Assembly: GCA_038234045.1 (NCBI GenBank)
Contig: JBBSUX010000043.1
Location: 1 to 16,751 of the forward strand
Length of the DNA: 16,751 bases
Direction of reading: 5' to 3'
Source of the DNA: JBBSUX01 sp038234045
Lineage (GTDB): Bacteria; Pseudomonadota; Gammaproteobacteria; Burkholderiales; Burkholderiaceae_C
Shown here: positions 7,884 through 14,542 of the stretch, one piece after another
Layout of the letters: the number at the start of each line of letters is the position of its first letter
How positions within the stretch are numbered: position 1 is the stretch's first letter
Translations under genes and position numbers: made by a program
Notes under the pieces: model-generated
The model's input: only the letters and a program-made list of their open reading frames with translations
Databases searched by the model: none
Told to the model about the DNA's origin: nothing

Positions 7884-8837
7884 ATGACGAAAGCTCGATT
7901 CAAGATTCTGATCGCGGCCGCGCTGACCAGCGCCAGCCTCATGGCAAATGCCGCCTATCCGGAAAAGACGCTCAACTACATCATCCCGTTCGGTCCGGGC
8001 GGTGAATCGGATATCGCGGCGCGCTTGCAGGAACCGGTGTTCCAGAAGCTCACCGGTCAAAGCCTGGCGATCCAGTACAAGCCCGGCGCGGGTGGGGCAG
8101 CCGCCTGGGCACAGCTGAACAATATGCCCGCAGATGGCTATACCGTAATGGGAAGCAACCTGCCCCACCTCATCCTGCAGCCCCTTGAAAAAAACGTTGG
8201 CTACAAGACGGACGACATTGACACGGTTTTCTGGTTTCAGTTCACACCGGACGCGCTGCTGGTTCCCGCTGACAGTCCGATCAAGACCCTGAAGGACTAC
8301 ATCGCGGCCGCCAAGAAAGCACCCGGTGCAACCACGGTGTCGGGCTCCGGAACCAACTCCGCCAACCAGCTTGCCAAGCAACAGTTCGACAAGATGGCTG
8401 GAATCAAGACCACCTATATTCCCTTCGCAGGAACCGGGCCATCGAACACCGCATTGCTCGGCAAACAGGTCAACGCGAGCTGGGGCTACACCACCGTGCA
8501 ACTGCAGCTGGGTTCCCAGGTGCGCTGTCTCGCGGTAGCGATGGAAAAGCGCCATCCCAAGCTGCCCGAATGTCCAACCTTCAAGGAAGAGGGCTTTGAT
8601 CTGGTGGGCGGCGCTTACCGCGGTGTCGCAGTGCCGAAGAGCACTCCACCAGACGTCAAGAAAAAGCTGGCTGAAGACCTGGCCAAGGTCAATAAGGATC
8701 CAGGCTTCATCAAGAAGATGGAAGACAATGGTTTTGCGCTGATCAATATCGGCCCCGACGAAATGGCGAAGTTCGACGCCCAAATGAAAGCGCGCTATGG
8801 CGCCCTCGCGAAGGAAATGGGCATCGTGAAGAAGTGA
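7884..8837 (+). CDS. tctC: TTT transporter periplasmic receptor, TctC/Bug family
   Basis: This 317-aa protein starts with a Sec signal peptide (MTKARFKILIAAALTSASLM, then ANA before the mature AYPEKT). The mature part is a Bug/TctC-type solute receptor, with YIIPFGPGGESDIAARLQ, YKPGAGGAAAW and MPADGYTVMGSN near the N-terminus. TctC receptors capture an organic acid in the periplasm and deliver it to the TctA/TctB membrane pair. In the operon context the likely ligand is 3-sulfolactate, equivalent to the SlcHFG transporter of Chromohalobacter. The specificity is inferred. The ATG at 7884 has AAGGAG eight bases upstream. A longer reading frame from 7761 would translate the leader region and destroy the signal peptide. 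The 136 bases before the gene hold two perfect stem-loops, consistent with separate control of this abundant component. A 31-base gap leads to tctA. Confidence 0.85.
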   Translation: MTKARFKILIAAALTSASLMANAAYPEKTLNYIIPFGPGGESDIAARLQEPVFQKLTGQSLAIQYKPGAGGAAAWAQLNNMPADGYTVMGSNLPHLILQPLEKNVGYKTDDIDTVFWFQFTPDALLVPADSPIKTLKDYIAAAKKAPGATTVSGSGTNSANQLAKQQFDKMAGIKTTYIPFAGTGPSNTALLGKQVNASWGYTTVQLQLGSQVRCLAVAMEKRHPKLPECPTFKEEGFDLVGGAYRGVAVPKSTPPDVKKKLAEDLAKVNKDPGFIKKMEDNGFALINIGPDEMAKFDAQMKARYGALAKEMGIVKK

Positions 8838-8868
8838 GCATCGTCAGTCGCCTGTCCACACGACCACG

Positions 8869-10380
8869 ATGCACGGCTTCGACTACCTCCTTGCGGCGCT
8901 GAGCCCGATCACCCTCCTGTTTGCGCTTGCGGGAGTGGTGGCTGGCACGATCATTGGTGCGCTACCGGGCCTTACGGCAACGATGGCGGTGGCGGTGCTT
9001 GTGCCGTTCACCTTCACGATGCCGCCGCATGTGGCTTTGATCGTGCTGGGTGCGATCTACACCGGGGCAATTTACGGTGGTGCGTATGCAGCGATCCTGC
9101 TGAACACTCCCGGTACACCGTCATCAATCGCAACGACTTTTGACGGCTTCCCAATGGCCCGCCGCGGCGATGGCGATCTGGCGCTGACGCTGGCCTGCCT
9201 GGCGTCGGTCATCGGCGGATTGGTGGGCGCGCTCTTTCTGATGCTGCTGGCACCACCGCTAGCAACGGTTGCGTTGCGATTTGGCCCGGTGGAATATTTC
9301 TGGCTTGCCGTATTCGGACTCACCCTGATCGCTTCGCTTGGGGAAGGCAGCACCCTCAAGGGGCTGATCGGGGGATGCTTGGGCCTGATGTTGTCCATGA
9401 TCGGCGCGGCGGAGGTCGGAGGCGATATCCGCTATGTGGGTGATTTTCAGCAATTGCTGGGTGGCATCGATGTGGTTTCAGCGTTGATCGGGCTGTATTG
9501 CATCCCCGTGCTGATCGATCTTGTATCCACGCGCACGCCCCACTTGGAAATTACCGGACGAGTTGCGAGTTTTAGGCTGCGTGAAGCCGGTCAATTGATG
9601 GGTCGAAGCAAGTTCAATATTGCACGCAGTTCGATCATCGGAACCCTGGTGGGCATCCTTCCGGGAGCAGGAGGTTCGATCGCATCGCTGGTATCGTATG
9701 CCGAGGCCAAACGCACATCGCCAAGGCGGGACAACTTCGGCCGTGGTGAGCCCGACGGCATCCTGGCGACCGAATCAGCGAACAATGCGACAGTGGGCGG
9801 AGGTTTGATTCCAACCCTCGTTCTCGGCATACCGGGCACCCCTCCCGACGCCGTTATTTTGGGCGCGTTGTTGGTGCAAGGAATCCGAACCGGTCCGACG
9901 CTTTTTACCCAGCAGGGACCCATCGTCTACACCTTCATCTGGGGCTTGTTGATATCAACCGTGCTGATGCTGCCGGCAGGACTCATTCTGGGTCGGTACG
10001 CGTTCAAATCCATCGTAGCGATTCCTAAGGCAGTGTTGGTGCCCACCGTGGCATTTCTCACCGTCATCGGCAGCTTCGCAGTTCACAACAATCCTTATGA
10101 AGTGCAGCAGATGGCGGTCTTGGGTGTGCTTGCCTGGGGTGCGAACCGACTCGGCTTTTCGCCGTCTCCGATCGTGCTCGGGCTGATCCTGGGCAGCATC
10201 GCCGAGAGGGGTTTCGTCCAGGGCACCCTCATCGGTCAGGCGCGCGGTAACGTCTTGGCGGAGTTCATCGGTCGCCCGATATCGATCGGCATCATGGCCT
10301 TCATCGTGCTGGGGCTCGTGTACCCGTTCTGGATCAAATGGCGCCAGCGCCGCACTGATGTGGAGGAGTTCCATGCCTGA
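8869..10380 (+). CDS. tctA: TTT transporter large membrane subunit, TctA family
   Basis: This 503-aa polytopic inner-membrane protein has the full TctA length and both signature halves: GTIIGALPGLTATMAVAVL and LLNTPGTPSSIATTFDGFPM in the N-terminal half, then GILPGAGGSIASLVSYAEAK, ESANNATVGGGLIPTLVLGI and PGTPPDAVILGALLVQGI in the C-terminal half. It forms the permease of a secondary tripartite tricarboxylate transporter, driven by an ion gradient and fed by the TctC receptor. The start at 8869 has only a weak ribosome binding site, so it may depend on translational coupling to tctC 31 bases upstream. Its last eight bases overlap the start of tctB. The presumed cargo is sulfolactate. Confidence 0.92.
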   Translation: MHGFDYLLAALSPITLLFALAGVVAGTIIGALPGLTATMAVAVLVPFTFTMPPHVALIVLGAIYTGAIYGGAYAAILLNTPGTPSSIATTFDGFPMARRGDGDLALTLACLASVIGGLVGALFLMLLAPPLATVALRFGPVEYFWLAVFGLTLIASLGEGSTLKGLIGGCLGLMLSMIGAAEVGGDIRYVGDFQQLLGGIDVVSALIGLYCIPVLIDLVSTRTPHLEITGRVASFRLREAGQLMGRSKFNIARSSIIGTLVGILPGAGGSIASLVSYAEAKRTSPRRDNFGRGEPDGILATESANNATVGGGLIPTLVLGIPGTPPDAVILGALLVQGIRTGPTLFTQQGPIVYTFIWGLLISTVLMLPAGLILGRYAFKSIVAIPKAVLVPTVAFLTVIGSFAVHNNPYEVQQMAVLGVLAWGANRLGFSPSPIVLGLILGSIAERGFVQGTLIGQARGNVLAEFIGRPISIGIMAFIVLGLVYPFWIKWRQRRTDVEEFHA

Positions 10381-10831
10381 AACCTGGAAACGCGACACCC
10401 CGGGCCTGGTCGGCTGCGCGATTGTCATTGCCCTCGGTTGTGCAGCATTAGCGGGATCAACTGATTTCACGCCTCTTGGGGCGGTGTTTCCGCGCACGAT
10501 TGCGGGTCTGATGATCGCCTTCGGCCTGCTCTATATCGTGCTGACGCTGCGCAAGCCGGTACCGCTGGCCCGAGCCGATGCTGGATCGAATCCGCGACGG
10601 CTCGGAACCATGGCGGTGATGTTGGTATGGGCCTTCGCACTGCAGCCAGTGGGATTTCTTTTCAGCAGCGTTTGCGCAAGCGTTGCGCTGCTGATGCTTG
10701 CGCAATACGACCGCTGGACAGCGCGCACCGCTTTCCTCTACGCGCTGGCTACCGCCATCGTGATCGGCGGACTCTATTCGCTTTTCCGGTTCGCGCTGCA
10801 GGTGCCGCTCCCAGTCGGGATTTTCTGGTAG
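10373..10831 (+). CDS. tctB: TTT transporter small membrane subunit, TctB family
   Basis: This 152-aa protein has about four hydrophobic segments (residues ~11-28, ~42-59, ~79-110 and ~119-140) and the FPRTIAG segment typical of TctB near residue 39. It is the small membrane partner of TctA. The ATG at 10373 sits four bases after GGAGGAG (10362-10368) and overlaps the tctA stop by eight bases, a sign of translational coupling. A reading five codons longer would need a non-ATG start. The order receptor, large subunit, small subunit differs from the tctC-tctB-tctA order of the classic Salmonella citrate system. Confidence 0.85.
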   Translation: MPETWKRDTPGLVGCAIVIALGCAALAGSTDFTPLGAVFPRTIAGLMIAFGLLYIVLTLRKPVPLARADAGSNPRRLGTMAVMLVWAFALQPVGFLFSSVCASVALLMLAQYDRWTARTAFLYALATAIVIGGLYSLFRFALQVPLPVGIFW

Positions 10832-10879
10832 CGCGCATCACTCCGAACTCTTCTTTCTTTTCGATCGAGACTTTTTCTG

Positions 10880-11803
10880 ATGCGAATCATCGTCACCGAA
10901 TTCATGGACGAGCGCGCTGTTGCGCAATTGCAGGCACAGCACGACGTGCTGTACGACCCCAAGCTGGTCGACGACGCGGGGCGTCTCGCAACAGAAGCTC
11001 GATCTGCCGACGCGATCATCGTGCGCAACCGCACCCAGGTAAGGGGCGATCTACTTGCTGCGCTCACCATGTGCCAGGTCGTCGGGCGGCTCGGCGTGGG
11101 ACTCGACAACATCGATGTGCAGGCGTGCGAGGCAAAGGGTATCAAGGTCATTCCTGCCACAGGGGCAAACGCGCTCAGCGTGGCCGAATACGTGCTTGCC
11201 TCCGCCATGCTGCTGTTGCGTGGCGCCTACCAGTCCACCGGTGATGTCTTGGCCGGTAAGTGGCCACGTAACGCCCTCGGGAACGGTCGGGAAATCGGTG
11301 GCCGAACGCTCGGCCTGGTGGGCTTTGGCTCCATCGGCCAACTCACCGCCCGGCTTGCTGAAGGTCTGGGCATGACCGTGATCGCGCATGACCCGATGCT
11401 CGACGAGACCGATGCGGTTTTTGCCCAAAATAATGTCGCGAGCGTTGGTCTTGACGAGTTGCTCACGCGCTCCGATGTAGTCAGTCTGCATGTGCCGCTG
11501 CTCGACTCGACGCGCAATCTCTTCAATGTCCAACGGCTCAAGAGCATGAAAAAGGGCGCCATCCTCGTGAACTCAGCGCGGGGTGGAGTGGTGGATGAAG
11601 CAGCTCTAGCCGACGCCCTCAAAAGTGGTCAGCTAGGCGGCGCGGCAATCGATGTCTTCGACAGCGAGCCGGTACCGGCAGAGAACGTCTTTGTCGGCTG
11701 CCCGAACCTGCTGCTCACACCGCACATCGCAGGAGTCTCGAGCGACTCGAACGAACGCGTTTCTGCGTTGATTGCTCAACGTGTTCTGGAGGAGCTCAGC
11801 TGA
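10880..11803 (+). CDS. slcC: D-isomer-specific 2-hydroxyacid dehydrogenase, probable (S)-sulfolactate dehydrogenase
   Basis: This 307-aa NAD-dependent dehydrogenase belongs to the SerA/D-2-hydroxyacid family. The Rossmann motif GFGSIG is at residues 148-153, with an acidic residue (Asp171) at the end of the second strand that favours NAD over NADP. The catalytic triad is Arg234 (in NSARGG), Glu263 (in DVFDSEP) and His282 (in LTPHIAG). In Chromohalobacter salexigens the enzyme SlcC of this family oxidises (S)-3-sulfolactate to 3-sulfopyruvate, next to comC, suyAB and a TTT transporter. The same gene set here makes SlcC the best call. Without that context it would be a generic phosphoglycerate-dehydrogenase-like protein. 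The gene starts 48 bases after tctB behind a pyrimidine-rich spacer with no strong ribosome binding site, and overlaps the comC start by one base (TGATG). Confidence 0.75.
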   Translation: MRIIVTEFMDERAVAQLQAQHDVLYDPKLVDDAGRLATEARSADAIIVRNRTQVRGDLLAALTMCQVVGRLGVGLDNIDVQACEAKGIKVIPATGANALSVAEYVLASAMLLLRGAYQSTGDVLAGKWPRNALGNGREIGGRTLGLVGFGSIGQLTARLAEGLGMTVIAHDPMLDETDAVFAQNNVASVGLDELLTRSDVVSLHVPLLDSTRNLFNVQRLKSMKKGAILVNSARGGVVDEAALADALKSGQLGGAAIDVFDSEPVPAENVFVGCPNLLLTPHIAGVSSDSNERVSALIAQRVLEELS

Positions 11804-12810
11804 TGGCACGCATATCAATGGAAGCGGCGCGCACACTGGTCGCAGATGTGTTGCGGGATGCGGGTGCGAACCCTGCAATGGCGCAGGCCACCGCAAACGC
11901 CCTCGTGCTGGCCGAGGCGCAAGGTCTCGCGTCGCACGGATTGAGCCGGATTGCCCAGTACAGCACCCACCTGCAAAATGGTCGGGTAGATGGCGCGGCA
12001 CAACCGTCGATTGCAAAGTCCAAGGGTGCCGCAGCGGTGGTAGATGCCAAGGAAGGCCTCGCATTCGCCGCCTGCGAATTCGCGGTACACGAAGCCATCA
12101 CTCGTGCCCGCGAATTCGGCATAAGCTTTGTTGGGGTGACGAATAGTCACCACTGCGGTGTTGTCGTCGATCACTTGCGCGCGGTTGCCGATGCGGGAAT
12201 GGTGGGTCTCGGGTTCGCGAATTCCCCATCCGCGATGCCCGCGGCTGGCGGCAAACATCCAATCTTCGGCACGAATCCGATTGCAGCGATATTTCCCCGC
12301 AGCGGTAAAGCCCTGCCGCTCATGATCGACATGAGTCTGAGCGAAGTGGCGCGTGGCAAGCTCATGGTTGCTGCAAAGGCGGGCAAGCCCATTCCCCAAG
12401 GATGGGCACTCGATGCCCAGGGCCAGCCGACAACCGATCCCAAAGCCGGCATGGAAGGCTCGATGCTGCCCATCGGCGCTGTGTCGAGCCCCAAAGGAGC
12501 GATGCTGGCACTGGTGGTCGAATTGCTGGTCACCGCGTTGATCGGCGCCAATTTCGGATTCGAAGCGTCCAGCTTCTTTGTCGAAGACGGCAATCGTCCG
12601 CGAATCGGGCAGGCCTTCATCGTGATTGATCCCGGGGCCTTGGCGGGTCGCGCGGAGTATCTCGCCCGCGTCGAGGTTCTGGTCAGGGAGATGCTGGTGG
12701 ACGACGGCGTGCGGCTTCCGGGCGTGCGTCGTGCGGACCTGTTGGCAACGGCGCAGCGTGACGGTATGGAAGTCAACGACGCGCTGTTGGAGAGCCTGCG
12801 CCGCAGCTGA
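11803..12810 (+). CDS. comC: Ldh_2 family oxidoreductase, probable (R)-sulfolactate dehydrogenase
   Basis: This 335-aa protein belongs to the malate/L-lactate/ureidoglycolate dehydrogenase (Ldh_2) family, which has its own NAD(P) fold. Visible signatures are SHGLSR (residues 44-49), TNSHHCG with the catalytic-type His116/His117, GTNPIA (156-161), DMSLSEVARGKL (176-187) and SSPKGAML (228-235). ComC enzymes interconvert sulfopyruvate and (R)-sulfolactate, usually with NADP(H). In coenzyme M-making archaea this serves biosynthesis. In sulfolactate degraders it pairs with SlcC to racemise the substrate for SuyAB. The ATG overlaps the slcC stop by one base and has GGAGGAG (11788-11794) eight bases upstream. 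It is the last gene of the operon. The 35 bases to the convergent tRNA gene contain no clear terminator. An alternative is a generic malate dehydrogenase of the family. Confidence 0.75.
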   Translation: MARISMEAARTLVADVLRDAGANPAMAQATANALVLAEAQGLASHGLSRIAQYSTHLQNGRVDGAAQPSIAKSKGAAAVVDAKEGLAFAACEFAVHEAITRAREFGISFVGVTNSHHCGVVVDHLRAVADAGMVGLGFANSPSAMPAAGGKHPIFGTNPIAAIFPRSGKALPLMIDMSLSEVARGKLMVAAKAGKPIPQGWALDAQGQPTTDPKAGMEGSMLPIGAVSSPKGAMLALVVELLVTALIGANFGFEASSFFVEDGNRPRIGQAFIVIDPGALAGRAEYLARVEVLVREMLVDDGVRLPGVRRADLLATAQRDGMEVNDALLESLRRS

Positions 12811-12845
12811 TCAGCGAACGAAGCGAAGCGTCGATTTCTGCAAAA

Positions 12846-13166
12846 TGGTGCCCCCGGCAGGAATCGGACCTGCGACCTATCCCTTCATCCCACTTCGACT
12901 TTCGCCGCAATCCAAAAGGATGTTCGTGGTCTGGACTATGTCTTGACCATCGACTGCAGCCTGAAGGAGGCCGCAATCGTTCAGGTCCGAGCCGTTTAGT
13001 CTCTACACCTTTCCCCGAAACAGCGGGGACTTGGCTCGGCGTTGCCACGAACAGCCGGGGCTGCACAGAGGTTTCACCGAATTTGACTCGATTCAACAGG
13101 CGGCTTTCGCACGCCAGTGCCCAATTTTTTAGGAGGGGATCGCTCTATCCACTGAGCTACGGAGGC
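12846..13166 (-). tRNA. tRNA-Arg(CCU), interrupted by a group I intron
   Basis: Exon 1 is 13131-13166 (36 nt) and exon 2 is 12846-12885 (40 nt), ending in an encoded CCA. Spliced, they give a 76-nt cloverleaf. The acceptor stem is GCCTCCG with CGGGGGC (one G-U pair at 4-69), the D stem GCTC/GAGC, the anticodon stem ATCCC/GGGAT around the loop CTCCTAA (anticodon CCU, reading AGG), and the T stem GCAGG/CCTGC. The intron splits the anticodon loop between U36 and A37. The T-loop reads TCCGATT, so position 55 (complement of 12867) is C instead of the near-universal U. A TACACT -10-like box lies at 13175-13180 on the minus strand, with no convincing -35. The gene runs in the same direction as the I78-like gene 58 bases upstream and may be cotranscribed. 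Without recognising the intron a tRNA scan may miss it. Confidence 0.93.
12886..13130 (-). ncRNA. Self-splicing group I intron (tRNA-Arg(CCU) intron, IC3-like)
   Basis: This 245-nt intron lies after U36 and ends in G (complement of 12886), the expected terminal guanosine. All four core elements are readable on the minus strand: P AATTCGGTGAAACC (13070-13083), Q ACGCCGAGCCAAGTCC (13027-13042), R GTGTAGAGACTAAAC (12994-13008) and S AAGACATAGTCC (12933-12944). Helices follow. P1 pairs exon CCU with an internal guide GGG (13120-13122), giving a U-G wobble at the splice site. P2 is capped by GAAA. P3 pairs CGAGTC (13085-13090) with GGCTCG (12988-12993), P4 CGGTG with CGCCG, and P7 GACTA with TAGTC. 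P6 includes TCCCCG/CGGGGA, P8 CCTGAA/TTCAGG, and P9 has a second GAAA loop. Size and site match the Agrobacterium tRNA-Arg(CCU) intron (about 250 nt) and resemble the 205-nt Azoarcus tRNA-Ile intron. It has no endonuclease gene. Confidence 0.94.
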
Positions 13167-13224
13167 ACATCACAAGTGTAGCAAGACCAAGAGCCATCAG
13201 GCCTGAATCGTTGCTCCAGGAATG

Positions 13225-13560
13225 TCAACCGCAATCGGCCGCAGTCACCATTCCCTGCTGATCCGCGCGGAGGTTAAGCCGCGAAGGATTGAATTCCAGC
13301 GTAGCCATCTGCCCGGGCCGGAGAACCCGGACGACCCGTGCGCCGGCCCTGCGCCGCGCTTGCTCTGCCAGGCGCTCATCCACGGTCTTGCCCATGACAA
13401 ACTGCACATCCGCAGCGTGGCAAGCGCCCCCGGGTTGAACTGCGGGTACCGGTGTTTCAGCCACGGCGGGCGCCGCCCGCGCACATGCAGAAAGAATGCC
13501 GACGACAAAAAGCAAAGCGCAAGTGCCAAACATGCGGTCGGTTCGAGCTATCAAAGACAT
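13225..13560 (-). CDS. I78-family peptidase inhibitor-like lipoprotein
   Basis: This ~111-aa protein has a lipoprotein signal peptide (LLFVVGILSAC, lipobox LSAC with Cys26) and a short Pro/Ala linker. Its C-terminal domain reads GKTVDERLAEQARRRAGA, VRVLRPGQMATLEFNPSRLN and a terminal VTAADCG. This resembles the I78 (elastase-inhibitor-like) family common in proteobacteria, where small periplasmic or lipid-anchored proteins are thought to block serine proteases. Cys47 and Cys110 of the mature domain could form a disulfide. I chose the ATG at 13560. An ATG two codons upstream (13566) is nearly as good and one at 13533 gives a signal without positive charges. No strong ribosome binding site helps. 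A longer frame to 13647 would overlap the next gene. It lies 64 bases after the Ala/Gly-rich secreted protein gene and is probably cotranscribed with it. Confidence 0.72.
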   Translation of the reverse strand: MSLIARTDRMFGTCALLFVVGILSACARAAPAVAETPVPAVQPGGACHAADVQFVMGKTVDERLAEQARRRAGARVVRVLRPGQMATLEFNPSRLNLRADQQGMVTAADCG

Positions 13561-13624
13561 AGGCATCGTCCGTACGCAAGAATGATGGTGCGCCGCAACA
13601 GAAAGACAAATCCAAGCGAGTGCA

Positions 13625-14014
13625 TCACTTGACCGGGGCCGTTTCAACCGGTCCCTTGCGTGCTGCCTCCAACGCCAGAGCCCTTTGACCCGCAGTCAGG
13701 GGATGTGCCGGCGTATCCACGCCGGGCGGGAGTACCCGCTGCGCATCCCGGCGAGCACGTGGGCCTGACAGCGCGTTGTTGCCAACCGCGCGCCCGGCTG
13801 ACATCTCACCCGCACCGGCGTTGACATCCGGATTGATGCCGACACCGGGCCCGACTCCACCCAAGCCAACGCCCCCGGTCCCGCCATTAGCTGAACTGGC
13901 GGCCCCCGGCGCGGAAGCAGCGGCCTTGGCACCGACCGAAACCTGCGCCTGGGCAGTCAAGCACAGCAGCACCGAGGCCAGCGCCAAACCAGGAACCGTT
14001 AAGCGACGAAACAT
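13625..14014 (-). CDS. Hypothetical secreted Ala/Gly-rich protein
   Basis: I do not recognise a family for this 129-aa protein. It begins with a Sec signal peptide (MFRRLTVPGLALASVLLCLT, then AQA before QVSVGAKA). The mature part is a low-complexity Ala/Ser/Gly region with GGTGGVGLGGVGPGVGINPD, then a more ordered tail with RARRDAQRVLPPGVDTPAHP and LTAGQRALALEAARKG. The ATG at 14014 has AGGAA (14022-14026) seven bases upstream. A longer frame to 14125 would bury the signal peptide and overlap the neighbour. It sits between two other small envelope genes on the same strand, so a periplasmic role is likely, but no function can be given. Confidence 0.65.
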   Translation of the reverse strand: MFRRLTVPGLALASVLLCLTAQAQVSVGAKAAASAPGAASSANGGTGGVGLGGVGPGVGINPDVNAGAGEMSAGRAVGNNALSGPRARRDAQRVLPPGVDTPAHPLTAGQRALALEAARKGPVETAPVK

Positions 14015-14084
14015 GGACAAATTCCTGAAACGGTGGGGCAAAAAAGCGGAAGGCAAACCTGCGGCATCGATTGCCGGCTCTGCC

Positions 14085-14339
14085 TCATCGCGCCAAAAAC
14101 GCAAGCACATGTGAGCCCACGCCACTGACCGCTATTGCTCCCGTGACAACAAGCGCAAGCAACGCGACATAAGTCGCGAGCAAGCGACCCAGATGCTCAG
14201 GAGGGAGATCAGACATGGCCGAAGGGTCATCGTCAAGCAGATAGCTCTCCGGCCATGCTTGGCGGCCTTGGCGACTACCAAGTGCTGCGGGTTCGACTAC
14301 AGACCAAGCATCTGGCATCCGATGCGAATGTGATTGCAC
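14085..14339 (-). CDS. Hypothetical 84-aa single-span membrane protein (GTG start)
   Basis: No family is recognised. The first ~45 residues are polar (His/Ser/Pro/Asp-rich). A single hydrophobic segment follows, LLATYVALLALVVTGAIAVS at about 53-72, with a short tail ending FLAR. The start is GTG at 14339, chosen because a strong Shine-Dalgarno (GGAGGT on the minus strand, complement of 14345-14350) lies five bases upstream. An internal ATG (14216) would leave only the 43-aa membrane part and has no such site. A weak promoter-like pair is visible further upstream. It is followed on the same strand by the secreted protein gene 70 bases away. Confidence 0.5.
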   Translation of the reverse strand: MQSHSHRMPDAWSVVEPAALGSRQGRQAWPESYLLDDDPSAMSDLPPEHLGRLLATYVALLALVVTGAIAVSGVGSHVLAFLAR

Positions 14340-14392
14340 GAAAGACCTCCGAGAAAAACTGAAAAGGCGAGCGCCGCCCGCTCAACATGGAC

Positions 14393-14422
14393 CCGATAAC
14401 AAGGGCATGTGACCGGAGTCAA
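14393..14422 (-). promoter_or_regulatory. Weak candidate promoter for the small envelope gene cluster
   Basis: On the minus strand TTGACT (complement of 14417-14422) is followed after 18 bases by TATCGG (complement of 14393-14398). The -35 is good and the -10 poor. It lies about 55 bases before the GTG start at 14339. Confidence 0.25.
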
Positions 14423-14448
14423 GGCTCAACAATCACATTTTCTGGCTC

Positions 14449-14467
14449 AGCACCGCTCCATGGTGCT
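14449..14467 (-). other. Stem-loop in the spacer after the Yip1-like gene
   Basis: AGCACC (14449-14454) and GGTGCT (14462-14467) form a 6-bp stem with a 7-base loop, 76 bases after the stop of the Yip1-like gene. No T-run follows on the minus strand, so intrinsic termination is doubtful. Apart from this and the weak promoter, the 14340-14542 spacer shows nothing. Confidence 0.25.
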
Positions 14468-14542
14468 TCCGGTGGTGACATTGATTGCCAGAGGCATGCG
14501 GCGGTCATCGCACGCTACTAAGCCAGCGACTAATTCAGCGCC

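Noticed and set aside
12811..12845. Terminator between comC and the convergent tRNA
   Set aside because: The repeated GAAGCG bases can form only a weak, bulged stem without a T-run in either direction.
5155..12885. Genomic island inserted at the 3' end of the tRNA-Arg gene
   Set aside because: The cluster does lie on the 3' side of the tRNA, but no integrase is present. The tamB-gntR gap shares only a six-base match with the tRNA end, and base composition does not change.
12773..13096. Protein-coding frames across the tRNA/intron region, including a possible homing endonuclease
   Set aside because: The frames are short and lack endonuclease motifs such as LAGLIDADG, GIY-YIG or HNH. The bases are explained by ribozyme helices.
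13198..13228. TTGACA (minus strand, complement of 13223-13228) as the -35 of the tRNA promoter
   Set aside because: No -10-like hexamer lies 15-19 bases downstream. The TACACT box near the tRNA start is too far away.
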